Shown here one piece after another: positions 7,501 to 16,535 of a stretch of 49,367 bases of DNA. How positions within the stretch are numbered: the stretch's first letter is position 1; the number at the start of each line of letters is the position of its first letter. Location of the stretch: assembly GCA_016935365.1 (NCBI GenBank), contig JAFGRB010000047.1:1-49367 (forward strand). The letters are read 5' to 3'. Below the pieces are notes generated by a model. The model did not search any database. It was not told the DNA's origin and saw only the letters and a list, made by a program, of their open reading frames with translations. The stretch is from Deltaproteobacteria bacterium. Lineage in GTDB: Bacteria > Myxococcota > B64-G9. The translations under genes and the position numbers were made by a program.

Positions 7501-8382
7501 AGAGCCGTCGTTGTCCATGCCGACGACGAAGACCGGCACCCCGCTCTCCTTGCCGGACCACTTGGTGGAGATGTCGTTGGGGACCGCCGAGTCACCGAAA
7601 ATATCCGCCGCCCAGTAGGTCGCGTCCTGGCCTCCGAGCTCCCGGTTCTCCTCGCCGTCCGTGAAAAGGAGGATGTACTTGGGCCGGCACTCGTTGTACG
7701 GATCGGTGTAGTTGAGGTTGTCCGCGTCCTGCCAGTGCTTCATGTAGTTGCGGGCGCCGTCGATGGCCGGTCCGATCGGCGTGTACTGGTCGCCGCTCAG
7801 GCCGCAGATCGCGCTCTGGATGGACAGGTTGTGCGACTGGTAGTCGTCGGGGTGATCCGGGTCGAAGAAGTCGATCAGCCCGCCGTTGCTCTGGTTGCGG
7901 TCCCGGAGGCCGTCGTCGAAGTTGCTGGTGGTGATGTCGCCCCCATAGGTGGTCTCGTAGTCGTCGCGGTAGCCGTGGTTTTTGGAGTAGCTGTTGCTGG
8001 TCGTGAAGCCCGCGAAGCCGAAGTTCACGTCGTCCATGTACTTGTCGAGGATGCCGTCCGGTTGCTGGACCGAGCTGTCGTTGGCATCGCAGGTCCGGCA
8101 CTGCTCGTTCTTGGGGTTGGACCAGTTGCAGTTGGTGTAGTTCCTGTAGGTGCCGGTCAGGACCTGCTTGATCATCTCCATCCGGTTGCACATGGCGTCC
8201 ACGCCGCAGGGGATGTTCCGGGTGTAGTTGTTCTGGAAGCCGTACTCCATCGATCCCGAGGTGTCGACGATGATGAAGACATTCGGCTTGACGATCAGCG
8301 GATCGTCCTGGGCCCGGGCCGGACCCGCGGTCAGGATCGCGGCCGTCAGAGCCAGGGAGAAGAAAACGGTGTAACGCTTCAT
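4531..8382 (-). CDS. pilY1: PilY1-like pilus tip adhesin/priming protein with VWA domain
   Basis: 1,283 residues. Sec signal peptide (MKRYTVFFSLALTAAILTAG...RAQ), then a von Willebrand A domain with the MIDAS motif D40-T-S42-G-S44 and a later Thr in YTPIG. An EF-hand-like loop (DSNDDGIPE) lies near residue 380. From about 480 onward is the PilY1 C-terminal beta-propeller region (VYVGSNDGMLHAF, GNSYFALDVTHP, VFVGTNTGKIYRID, LVLFFGTGR). A Cys-rich insert at about 827-940 with over 20 cysteines is unusual. SD AGGAGG before the ATG. Last gene of the minor-pilin operon, followed by a strong terminator. Family role: sits with minor pilins at the pilus tip, primes assembly and can mediate adhesion and surface sensing. 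Confidence 0.95.
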   Translation of the reverse strand: MKRYTVFFSLALTAAILTAGPARAQDDPLIVKPNVFIIVDTSGSMEYGFQNNYTRNIPCGVDAMCNRMEMIKQVLTGTYRNYTNCNWSNPKNEQCRTCDANDSSVQQPDGILDKYMDDVNFGFAGFTTSNSYSKNHGYRDDYETTYGGDITTSNFDDGLRDRNQSNGGLIDFFDPDHPDDYQSHNLSIQSAICGLSGDQYTPIGPAIDGARNYMKHWQDADNLNYTDPYNECRPKYILLFTDGEENRELGGQDATYWAADIFGDSAVPNDISTKWSGKESGVPVFVVGMDNDGSLEPGLDAIAMAGTGDKYEAFIGTTAPELYAQFDAVMSAILAGVSSRTELTSARSVLTVSESYVYSAHFELTEVGPWLGHLMQQKITDSNDDGIPEFEGSPIDFASKLAAQDPASRKIFTIVEDPRSQDVATPPFREMDEFKPGTAMGTNEALMCLKLGECLPGGGDDDDDCTPLTATELANYIKDFVRGVDGKKDYSRSFTTDGPWLGDIFHSSPVAVPRPTSLGIDYKYEAYFLNNLMRPTMVYVGSNDGMLHAFVGEDPNDPKIYEEGEELWAFVPTNLLATIQEVRRSHEFFVDATPVVRDVYFNDIQETVLDADHNEVELPVRGAYRTILISGQRGGGNSYFALDVTHPDPANVKYLWEYRVDVPVAKNASGDFQFAYTDSAVQCDWSDTSQSWAQPLIGQVWLKTTDPDPQKLYQARSVMIVPGGYVPGRGYEAVASCVDLIEATLGPSSLHIIDMETGKLLRKFSFNQSDEYQNLQTTLENYYLALKDLEEGETASWNHWGVGNAFETDDYDEAEGTGWFCQVNRNMPNKARPPDRLLQDDMCTSCPADFPCPAGVTYSRVCCSNPKTIQVDVTVCEDCDNDGDCGSSYPRCHDHKCHSLQTVCDQPCGHFGDDPCTTCTGWTCDDPATCHEEVDEAHCWTEKQNQVVPSRCSDLDSSAFLDETKLHNGNCSYQHAEYEDGSVYHWLKTEGCWLEPDNDKKGKLSFRIGGKFTVESAATRPVAYNTTLGSFISRVFVGTNTGKIYRIDMANGLYDLSQDEGEMIESYDVDEITYGWDSSIFFDITEVDEPETPTEKIAARPVMAPMSLAMSYEQDLVLFFGTGRTDTLEAYPERDYFLAVKEIKDADGVPTGEGEFFYGKDELDNPTGCGLLKFDENERLYSKPIIVGGTAIITTYTADDDKCDRGSGTIYVFPFSDIPDVPDSAPQKIPVTVTTGGPAQAQLAWTPAGPQVLVQQKEAVGRIDLGNRATEPGHHILNWSKVL

Positions 8383-8434
8383 ATCCGAACCCTCCTGAAG
8401 GTAGTTCGATCGCCTCGGGAATCCTCCGACGAGC

Positions 8435-9049
8435 TCAACGCCGCAGGCAGGGCGCCGGACCGACCAGCCCCCGGCCCCGGACCTCCACCACGACCGAGTC
8501 CGAGGCGTTCAGCGCATCCTCGGGCGACTGGCCGGAGCGGGACGGGATGCCGCCCACGCCGTTGATGTCCACCACGTAGTTGCAGATGTTCGCATCCACA
8601 TCGCTGCCCCTCACGTCCTTGCGCTCGTCCACGAAGTGGTACTCGGACTCCATGGCCATGTCCTGCGCCTTGCGCGCGAGCACCTCGCTGCCCGAAGCGG
8701 GGGAGATGTAGCTCATGAAGCGGTCCTTGTCCACGTTGGCTGGATCGGTCACGGCGGTGCTCATCGCGAGCAGCTTGGCCGTCCTGACCGTGGTCAGCCC
8801 GGCCACGTTCCTCTGCTCCAGCTCGAAGATGAGCCGCTGGGCATCCCTGGAGAGCAGCGCCAGGCCCTGGGCCATGCTCGCCTCCCCGGCCAGCTCGGCC
8901 CGTTCGGCCCGGATCACGTTGCCCGCTGCCAGCAGATCCGTGTTGGTCCGCTCCACGGCCAGGATGCCCACCGAGGTGAGCGCCAGCAGCATGAGCACCG
9001 CCAGGATCATGGCGTTTCCTCGCCTCGCCTCGCCTCGCCTTGTCTTCAT
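8435..9049 (-). CDS. pilX: PilX-like minor pilin
   Basis: 204 residues. N-terminus MKTRRGEARRGN followed by a hydrophobic helix (AMILAVLMLLALTSVGILAV) matches the PilX N-terminal pattern, with prepilin cleavage expected after Gly. Then comes ERTNTDLLAAGNVIRAERAELAGEAS, the usual amphipathic continuation. The ATG at 9049 has a good SD (GAGGAG). A second ATG at 9010, also with an SD-like GAGGA, would drop the cleavage site. The codons between the two starts contain a four-copy pentanucleotide repeat, so the reading frame could be slippage-prone. Fourth gene of fimU-pilV-pilW-pilX-pilY1; contributes to the priming complex. Confidence 0.87.
   Translation of the reverse strand: MKTRRGEARRGNAMILAVLMLLALTSVGILAVERTNTDLLAAGNVIRAERAELAGEASMAQGLALLSRDAQRLIFELEQRNVAGLTTVRTAKLLAMSTAVTDPANVDKDRFMSYISPASGSEVLARKAQDMAMESEYHFVDERKDVRGSDVDANICNYVVDINGVGGIPSRSGQSPEDALNASDSVVVEVRGRGLVGPAPCLRR
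9021..9040 (-). repeat. Pentanucleotide repeat (AGGCG)x4 in the pilX leader codons
   Basis: Four perfect cgcct units on the plus strand (AGGCG on the coding strand), 7-26 nt inside the pilX frame. The unit is not a multiple of three. Confidence 0.93.
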
Positions 9050-9071
9050 CTCGCCACTCCTCGGTCCGAGT

Positions 9072-10238
9072 TCACCAGGTCTGCGTGTCCGTGACCAGGT
9101 TCTGCATCATCACCACCGCCCGCTCCGTACGCACATACGCCAGCCCGTTGCCCGGATCGGTGTCGAGATTCAGGGCGTAGTCGAAGACCGCCGGCTGGTT
9201 GCCGTTGTAGTCCGCGACTCCGTAGTCCGGATCCTCCAGCTCGGTCCTGGCCCGCAAGCTGACCACGATCGCCCGGACCTTGGTCATGTCCGCGAGCTCG
9301 ATGTCCTTCGGTGGCTGCCAGTTCGGGGATTTCATCGTCGTGCAGATCTGCACGCTGTCGTCCTCGACCGCCTCGATCCTGACCCCGCCCAGGGCCAGGG
9401 GGAGGAGGAATTCCGCGATCTCCATCCCGGTGTGGGAAGGCGTGTCCCGGGTGAGGATCCAGCGCGCGCCGCGCTCCGCGTCGTACAGGATCCCGGCGGG
9501 GCTATCGTAGTCGCCGTCCTTCTTCATCGTGTAGACCACCTCGGAGATCGGATTGATCCACAGCGTCTCTCCCTGCTCCTCCTCTCTGACAATGCGCTGC
9601 GTCTCCTCGATGTTCAGGCCCTGGGCAGTATGACCCGTGACCTTGTGGTAGGAGTACTTGCCGGCGTTCTTGCCGCCTCGGTTCTCCACCCGGATGAAGC
9701 AGTCGTCCGGAAAGGTGTGCTCCAGGTCCTCCGGCCCGTCCCCGAAGGGCTTGAGGAACTGCTCGGTTATCTTCTCGTCTTCATCGTAGGGCGGCGGCTT
9801 CACCATGCACCCGCCTGGGTTGAGGGGATTCTTGCTCGCATCCATCCCGTTGCGGCAGACGATCATGTTGTTGGAGCCCGGGTCGTATCGATAGTCCCGG
9901 CTGCTGATGTAGTTGCCCTTCATCCGCAGCACGAACTGATCCGCCAGGGCATCGTAGGCGACCGGCAGATCGGGCTTGCTATCGCTGTCCTCGTCGAGTT
10001 CGGGGGGTGGGTTCGGGGCCCCCATGCAATGAGAAGAGTACATGTACGACGCCCGCCGCAGGTCCTGGATCAGCAAGCGGGTCGCCATCCGGAGGTTGGC
10101 CTGCAGCAGGGTGATGTCGCGGGTCCGGCCGAAGCTCCGCTGCACCGAGCCGGACAGGGCGACCAGGCTGGCCATGACCAGCCCGGCGACCACCAACGCC
10201 ACCATCATCTCGATCAGGGTGAATCCGCGCCTCGCCAT
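9072..10238 (-). CDS. pilW: PilW-like minor pilin
   Basis: 388 residues. Class III prepilin leader MARRG/FTLIE with the conserved Glu at mature position 5 and helix MMVALVVAGLVMASLVALSG, followed by the PilW-type continuation (LLQANLRMATRLLIQDLRRA). The globular part carries several Cys, consistent with disulfides. It lies 22 bp after pilV and 22 bp before pilX. The product joins the tip complex with FimU, PilV, PilX and PilY1. Confidence 0.92.
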   Translation of the reverse strand: MARRGFTLIEMMVALVVAGLVMASLVALSGSVQRSFGRTRDITLLQANLRMATRLLIQDLRRASYMYSSHCMGAPNPPPELDEDSDSKPDLPVAYDALADQFVLRMKGNYISSRDYRYDPGSNNMIVCRNGMDASKNPLNPGGCMVKPPPYDEDEKITEQFLKPFGDGPEDLEHTFPDDCFIRVENRGGKNAGKYSYHKVTGHTAQGLNIEETQRIVREEEQGETLWINPISEVVYTMKKDGDYDSPAGILYDAERGARWILTRDTPSHTGMEIAEFLLPLALGGVRIEAVEDDSVQICTTMKSPNWQPPKDIELADMTKVRAIVVSLRARTELEDPDYGVADYNGNQPAVFDYALNLDTDPGNGLAYVRTERAVVMMQNLVTDTQTW

Positions 10239-10260
10239 CTCAGTCGCCTCCTCGGCCCCT

Positions 10261-10926
10261 CTACCAGTTGCGGTGGCGGGTCAGGAAGAAGGTCGCCACG
10301 ACCATGTTGCGCTTCCAGAAGTTGTCTCCGTCCTCCCACCACTCGGACCAGTTGTAATCCCGGGTCCCGAAGTCCTTGCTGTCCCAGGACACGATCACCG
10401 ACATGCGGATCAGGCGCACCTGCGTCGGGACCCCTGTGAGCGGCTCGGCCGGCAGCAGGGGCATCTCGTGGGCGATGTAGTGCAGCCGGTAGATCGCCCC
10501 CGGGCCCGTACGGCCGAACTGATCGATCAGCGGTGCGCCGGACGGGTCGGAGGCGGCCGCGATCTCCTGGCCCAGGTAATGGCGGACCGCTCGCAGGTCG
10601 GCCGTGCCCAGGGTCCCTCCGGGGTAGGCCGGGGGGCTGCCCGTGAACTCGATCTCGGTGCCGACCGAGCCGCCGTCCACGAAGACCGCATCCCAGCCGA
10701 CCGCGGCGCCCTGGTTGTCGAGCCAGCCCAGCGACTGCGCCCGCATCTCCTCGACCACCGACTGGGCCATGCGGGAGGCCACCACGGCCTCCTCGGCCGC
10801 GGAGCTGCCCCGGATGGAGATCAGCTGCAGGTTGATGACCGCAAACAGCCCCACGGCCATGATCACCATGGCCACCATGACCTCGACCAGGGTGAAGCCC
10901 GCGCGGCCTGAACGCATCGCTCTCAT
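10261..10926 (-). CDS. pilV: PilV-like minor pilin
   Basis: 221 residues. Leader MRAMRSGRAG/FTLVEVMVAM, with a helix running to IMAVGLFAVINLQLISIRG and then SSAAEEAVVASRMAQSVVEE, the typical PilV N-terminal domain. A strong purine-rich SD (GGGAGAGGGAGAG) precedes the ATG. Trp-rich C-terminus. It follows fimU by 24 bp. Family role: minor pilin that connects the PilY1-bearing tip to the fibre. Confidence 0.92.
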   Translation of the reverse strand: MRAMRSGRAGFTLVEVMVAMVIMAVGLFAVINLQLISIRGSSAAEEAVVASRMAQSVVEEMRAQSLGWLDNQGAAVGWDAVFVDGGSVGTEIEFTGSPPAYPGGTLGTADLRAVRHYLGQEIAAASDPSGAPLIDQFGRTGPGAIYRLHYIAHEMPLLPAEPLTGVPTQVRLIRMSVIVSWDSKDFGTRDYNWSEWWEDGDNFWKRNMVVATFFLTRHRNW

Positions 10927-10950
10927 CTCTCCCTCTCCCTGGGCTCCCAG

Positions 10951-11553
10951 CTAGTCGCGCTTGATGGTGACCAGGACCGATCCGCCCTCGGAGATCCGGA
11001 CCTGCTGATCCACGCCGACGCCCGTACCCGCGGCGTCGAAGGCCGCCACGTGGAAGAAGCGCCGGTCGACATCGCCGATGAAGGGCTCGCCGGTCGGCTC
11101 GAAGCGGAGCACGACCGCGTTGGGGCTGTTGATCTCCCCGCCCACATCGGCCACGCACTGGCTCAGGGCCACGTCCGGGCCCACCGAGCTGACCCTGAAG
11201 CGGTTGACCACGTTCCACTCGGCGGGCAGGGCGCCCTCAGTCGCGTTGCAGTTGAGGGTCCGGCGGCGCACCTTGGTCGGGTCGCCCAGGTACTCCTCGA
11301 CCAGGACCTCCCCGCCCGAGCCGCCGCCCACCACGGGGGCGTCCAGGGTGACCGTCATCCGGTGGCAGCGCCCGGTCCGGGCCGCCCTGGAGCGGGCCGA
11401 GAACACGCCCTTGATGATGAAGTTGGACACCTGGCGCTGCCGCTCGCGCTGGAGGGCGACCGAGAAGGAGGGCACAACCAGGGCGCTGACCACGGCGATG
11501 ATGGCCACGACCACCATCAGCTCTATCAGGGTGAATCCCTCGATCCTCCGCAT
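10951..11553 (-). CDS. fimU: FimU/FimT-like minor pilin (GspH family)
   Basis: 200 residues from ATG at 11553: [34 protein letters not shown], a GspH/FimT-type pilin N-terminus, then a beta-rich domain. An extension to 11634 is open but overlaps a sigma54 promoter, and the SD GAGGAGG precedes 11553, so the short start is preferred. First gene of the operon that ends with pilY1. Confidence 0.9.
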   Translation of the reverse strand: MRRIEGFTLIELMVVVAIIAVVSALVVPSFSVALQRERQRQVSNFIIKGVFSARSRAARTGRCHRMTVTLDAPVVGGGSGGEVLVEEYLGDPTKVRRRTLNCNATEGALPAEWNVVNRFRVSSVGPDVALSQCVADVGGEINSPNAVVLRFEPTGEPFIGDVDRRFFHVAAFDAAGTGVGVDQQVRISEGGSVLVTIKRD

Positions 11554-11579
11554 TCGCACGCCTCCTCTCAGGGCTTTCC

Positions 11580-11595
11580 TGCAAGGGGTATACCA
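11580..11595 (-). promoter_or_regulatory. Sigma54 (RpoN) promoter of the fimU-pilY1 operon
   Basis: The minus strand reads TGGTATACCCCTTGCA, with invariant GG and GC separated by 10 nt and 14 of 16 matches to TGGCACRNNNNTTGCW. Predicted start near 11569, 16 nt before the fimU ATG. The gene upstream encodes a sigma54 activator. Confidence 0.75.
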
Positions 11596-11673
11596 GCACC
11601 TGCAATATGCCAAGTGCATGAAATAAAAGATCAACTTATCACACGCCGCCGACGCGTGGCGCCTGGAAGCATG

Positions 11674-11706
11674 TGAAATGATTGCGGTCGCGCGGAAAAC
11701 ATTTCA
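11674..11706. promoter_or_regulatory. Possible upstream activator site of the fimU promoter
   Basis: Inverted heptamers TGAAATG (11674-11680) and CATTTCA (11700-11706), 19 bp apart, centred about 120 bp upstream of the predicted fimU start. That distance is typical of enhancer sites for sigma54 activators. The binding protein is unknown. Confidence 0.3.
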
Positions 11707-11724
11707 GCCCTCTCCCGGACGGTC

Positions 11725-13110
<1,386 letters not shown>

Positions 13111-13198
13111 CAGCCCCATTCTATCGGCCGGGGGGCGCTTGTCAAAAAGCCCGCCCCGCCCGGATACGCCACCTCGCCGCGAAACTCGGCGTCGCCGT

Positions 13199-13248
13199 GC
13201 CGAAGTCGATGCTCGACGTGGAGAACCACGCCTCCGCTCGACTTCGGC
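13199..13248. other. Nested inverted repeat between kinase and regulator genes
   Basis: Outer arms GCCGAAGTCGA (13199-13209) and TCGACTTCGGC (13238-13248) are perfect. Inside, CGTGG-AGAA-CCACG (13217-13230) forms a second hairpin. No T-tract follows on either strand, so this is more likely an mRNA processing or stability element, or a partial terminator, than a full terminator. It sits in the roughly 175-bp gap between the two-component genes. Confidence 0.6.
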
Positions 13249-13286
13249 GCGGCTCCTTGATTTGCGCGGCGATCTGGCGTCCCGGA

Positions 13287-14888
13287 TCAGCAGGAGTGCG
13301 AGCTGCTGGCCGCCGGCAGCCAGAAGGCGATCTGCGTCCCCTGACCCGGCAGGCTGTAGGCCCAGATCTCGCCGCCCAGGCTGCCCACCGCCGCGTGGCA
13401 GATGGCCAGGCCGAGCCCGGTGCCGCGGCCGGGCTCCTTGGTGGTGAAGAAGGGATCGAAGACGTTGGGCAGGTCGGCCGGGTCGATGCCCTGGCCGTCG
13501 TCGACCACCGCGAAGACCAGCGCGCAGTCGCCCACCGCCCGGCCTTCCCGGGGCGGCCGGACGCGGTGCAGGGGGCCGCTCTCGAAGAACTCGGGCTCCT
13601 CGCCCTCGCCCGGCGGCAGCCAGCACAGGCGCTCGCCTTCGCGCTGCAGGCCCAGGACCCGGATCCAGATCCGACCGCCGCGCTCCACCGCGTCCAGGGC
13701 GTTGAACAGCAGATTGACCAGGACCTGGCGGATCCGCTCGGGATCGCTCGCCAGCGCCGGCAGCCCCTCGGGAACACAGCGCTCGACCCGCACGTCCTTG
13801 GACCTGGCCTGCGGCACGAGCAGCCCTGTAGCGTCCTCGACGAGCGCGGCCGGATCCAGCGCCACCCGCTCGCCGCGGCCCGGCCGCGAGTAGGCCAGCA
13901 GGTCCTTGATGATCCGGTCCACCCGCTCGACCTCTCGCTCCACCCGGGCCAGGATCTCGTCCCGCTCAGACTCGGGCAGCTGCTCGGTCCTGAGCATGCC
14001 CGCGTAGCCCAGCACGGCCGCGATCGGGTTGCCCAGCTCGTGCGCCAGCCCCGCCGCCAGCCGGCCCACCGACGCGAGCTTCTCGGAGCGGATCAGGCTC
14101 TGCTGGGCCTGGCCCAGCTCCCGGTTGAGCTTCTCGAGCTCGGCGATCTGGGCCTGCATCCGCGCCTGGTCGGCCTCGATCCGGCGTCCCATGCGGCTCA
14201 GCGAGGCGCCGAGCCGCCCCAGCTCGCTGCCGCGCTCGGCCTGCAGCAGCAGCGTCCAGTCGCCCTGCTCCGAGATGCGGCTCGAGACCTCGAGCAGCCT
14301 GTCGATCGGCCTGAGCAGCAGGCGAAAGAGCAGCAGCCAGCCGATCAGCGCCATGACCGCCGCGACCAGCCCGGCGTAGATCCAGACGTGGACGGTCGCC
14401 CGGGACGCGTCCGCGTCCACCCGCACCAGAGACAGCGAGGCCCGCAGTCGCCAGCCCTCCCGTCCGAGCTTCCGCACCACCTCGAGCTCTCGGCCGACCG
14501 GCTCCTCGACGACCGACCAGTCCTCGCCGCGCGCCGCGATCGGCGTGCTGCCGAGTGCGCCCCACATGGCGCGGGGCACCCTGTCTGGGTCCGAGCAGGC
14601 CACCGCCCGGCCGTCCGGATCGAGCAGCGTCACCGAGAGCAGATCGGTGAAGGCCGCTCGCTTTTTCTGGACCCAGCCGGCGAGCTCCGGGCAGGCGTGC
14701 GTCTCGAAGACCCCCGGGCAGAGCGACTCCAGCCCTCCGGCCGTCTCGGCCAGCAGGCAGCGCGCCGCGTGGGCGCTCTGCATGACCATGCCGTGGCGAA
14801 AGAGCCGCCCGGCGGCGAAGCTCAGCAGCGCGACGGCCAGCCCGAGCAGCAGCACGAGGTACGCGGTCAGGGTGTGCTTGAGCGTCAT
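13287..14888 (-). CDS. Membrane sensor histidine kinase (PilS2/NtrB-like)
   Basis: 533 residues. Transmembrane helix at about 7-28, periplasmic sensor at about 30-160, second helix at about 163-185, HAMP-like linker, then a coiled coil. HisKA motif LAAGLAHELGNPIAAVLGYA has phospho-His near residue 282. HATPase_c has N box (LVNLLFNALDAV), G1 (DDGQGIDP) and G2 (GTGLGLAICH). Complete, so probably active. Start 13 bp after the pilD stop, in the same operon as pilD and the downstream response regulator. Confidence 0.93.
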   Translation of the reverse strand: MTLKHTLTAYLVLLLGLAVALLSFAAGRLFRHGMVMQSAHAARCLLAETAGGLESLCPGVFETHACPELAGWVQKKRAAFTDLLSVTLLDPDGRAVACSDPDRVPRAMWGALGSTPIAARGEDWSVVEEPVGRELEVVRKLGREGWRLRASLSLVRVDADASRATVHVWIYAGLVAAVMALIGWLLLFRLLLRPIDRLLEVSSRISEQGDWTLLLQAERGSELGRLGASLSRMGRRIEADQARMQAQIAELEKLNRELGQAQQSLIRSEKLASVGRLAAGLAHELGNPIAAVLGYAGMLRTEQLPESERDEILARVEREVERVDRIIKDLLAYSRPGRGERVALDPAALVEDATGLLVPQARSKDVRVERCVPEGLPALASDPERIRQVLVNLLFNALDAVERGGRIWIRVLGLQREGERLCWLPPGEGEEPEFFESGPLHRVRPPREGRAVGDCALVFAVVDDGQGIDPADLPNVFDPFFTTKEPGRGTGLGLAICHAAVGSLGGEIWAYSLPGQGTQIAFWLPAASSSHSC

Positions 14889-14901
14889 GGGCCTTTCTTG
14901 C

Positions 14902-15804
14902 TCAGGCGCCCCGCAGCAAACCGTAGAACCAGGGGCCCAGGAAGAGGTACTCCACGGCGGCCAGGGCCAGGAAGGGTCCGAAAGGGATCGCCGCGGCCAT
15001 GAACGGCACCCCCTGCGGCCCGGCCTCGGCCTGGCCGCTCATCTGGGATGCCAGCTCCTGCTCGGGCTCCTCGCCTTCCTCGGGCAGGGGCGGTTTGAGC
15101 TGGACCCCGCCGACGACCATGCCCAGCGTGACCAGCACGCCCTGGATCGAGGCGAAGAGCACGATGAACAGCAGCGACTTCCAGCCGAGCCAGGCCCCCA
15201 GCATGCCCAGCAGCTTCACGTCGCCCATGCCCATGCCCTCGCGGCCCCGGAGAAGCGCATACAGGAGCGAGACGAGCAGCAGGCCCCCGCCGCCGACGAG
15301 CAGCCCGAGGATCGACTCCCAGTGGAAGCCCTGCTCGTACCACAGAAAGGAGCCGCCGAGGCCGAGCGCGATGCCCGGCAGGCTGATCTCGTTGGGGATG
15401 ATCCGGAAGTCGATGTCGATGAAGCACACCGCCAAGAGCGCCGAGCAGAAGACCAGGTGGACCGCGAAGGCCTTGCCCGGACCGAAGCGCAGAAAGAGCG
15501 CCGCCCAGAGCAGCCCGCACAGCAGCTCCACCAGGGGGTAGCGCCAGGAGATACGCCCCTGGCAGCGCCGGCAGCGCGCCCCCAGCAGGACGAAGCTCAA
15601 AAGCGGCACGTTGTCGTACCAGCGGATGGTCTGCCCGCAGGCCGGGCAGCGCGAGCGCGGCCGGACGATGGACTCGCCCCGCGGCAGGCGGTGGATGACC
15701 ACGTTGAGAAAGCTGCCCGCGAAGGTGCCCAGCACGAGGAGCACCGCGGCGGCGGTCCACGGATGGCTGCGGCACCAGAGCTCGACGAGTTCGAAGACGC
15801 TCAC
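14902..15804 (-). CDS. pilD: PilD, prepilin peptidase and N-methyltransferase
   Basis: 300 residues. It cleaves class III leaders and methylates the new N-terminus of the pilins in this locus. N-terminal cytoplasmic domain with zinc-type Cys pairs C53-x2-C56 and C78-x2-C81 (CPACGQTIRWYDNVPLLS), then hydrophobic helices with the catalytic aspartates in FIDID (D130/D132) and GMGMGDVKL (D195). Between the last helices is an unusual acidic loop of about 30 residues (236-266, PLPEEGEEPEQE) where PilD is normally short. The ATG overlaps the stop of the GT2 gene by 4 nt (ATGA), tying it to the glycan genes. Confidence 0.96.
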   Translation of the reverse strand: MSVFELVELWCRSHPWTAAAVLLVLGTFAGSFLNVVIHRLPRGESIVRPRSRCPACGQTIRWYDNVPLLSFVLLGARCRRCQGRISWRYPLVELLCGLLWAALFLRFGPGKAFAVHLVFCSALLAVCFIDIDFRIIPNEISLPGIALGLGGSFLWYEQGFHWESILGLLVGGGGLLLVSLLYALLRGREGMGMGDVKLLGMLGAWLGWKSLLFIVLFASIQGVLVTLGMVVGGVQLKPPLPEEGEEPEQELASQMSGQAEAGPQGVPFMAAAIPFGPFLALAAVEYLFLGPWFYGLLRGA

Positions 15805-16535
15805 CCGCTCTCCTCGTCCCCTTTATAGCACCATAGGCCCCCGAACGAAAGCCGCTGGCCGAAGAAGCGCAGCCCCTCCAGACCACAGCGCAGCGCCGCC
15901 TCCGGGCTCGCCCCGCGAGCCCGGCCCCGGAGCCGGGGCCGGTAGCGCATGGGCACCTGGACCAGCCGGCAGCCGGCCGCCTCGGCGCGCAGGATGGCCT
16001 CGGCGGTGACGAAGACGCCCCGGCTCTCCAGCAAGAGCTCGGCGAAGAGCTGCCGGCGCAGCATCTGGATGTAGGTGAACTGGCGCAGGGCCGAGCGCCC
16101 GAGCAGGCGGACGGCCGTGGTGAAGACGGCCGAGAGCGCCCGGCGCGAAAGGCCCACGTCGCCGCGGGCACCGCGCAGCCCGACCACCAGGTCGGCCTGC
16201 AGCCTGGCCGCCCACAGCTTGCCCAGGTCCGCAGGCTCGCAGGCCAGGTCCGCCGGCACCAGCGCCATCCAGTCCCCCCGCGCCCAGAACAGCCCGGTGG
16301 GCACGCCCGCCCCCGGGCCGAGCCTGCGCGGGTGGCGGACCAGGCGCAGGCGGGGATCGCGCCGCGCGGCCCGGCGCACGATCTCGGCGCTGCGGTCGGT
16401 GCTGCCGTCGTCGACCACCAGGATCTCGTGCGCCGGGGTGCAGGCCCGGGCGGCCGCCCGCAGCGCGGGCAGGTTCCGGCGCAGGTTGGCCTGCTCGTCG
16501 AAGACCGGCACCAGGATCGAGAGCGCGGGCCTCAC
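15801..16535 (-). CDS. Family 2 glycosyltransferase (polyprenyl-phosphate sugar synthase-like)
   Basis: 244 residues from GTG at 16535, which overlaps the preceding stop (GTGA). GT-A fold signatures: LSILVPVFDEQANL, EILVVDDGSTDRS, and GDWMALVPADLACEP in the position of the usual DxD-containing segment. There are no membrane helices at the C-terminus, as in DPM1-like enzymes that load a sugar onto a polyprenyl phosphate. Inference: it makes the lipid-linked donor for the GT-C-like proteins at 21568-25445. Other GT2 roles remain possible. Both ends overlap neighbours by 4 nt, so it is translationally coupled to pilD. Confidence 0.85.
   Translation of the reverse strand: MRPALSILVPVFDEQANLRRNLPALRAAARACTPAHEILVVDDGSTDRSAEIVRRAARRDPRLRLVRHPRRLGPGAGVPTGLFWARGDWMALVPADLACEPADLGKLWAARLQADLVVGLRGARGDVGLSRRALSAVFTTAVRLLGRSALRQFTYIQMLRRQLFAELLLESRGVFVTAEAILRAEAAGCRLVQVPMRYRPRLRGRARGASPEAALRCGLEGLRFFGQRLSFGGLWCYKGDEESG

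Noticed and set aside
4447..8565. 1,372-codon open frame on the plus strand opposite pilY1
   Set aside because: It is antisense to a well-supported PilY1 gene, is extremely rich in Val, Arg, Leu, Asp and His without domains, and is what high-GC third positions produce by chance.
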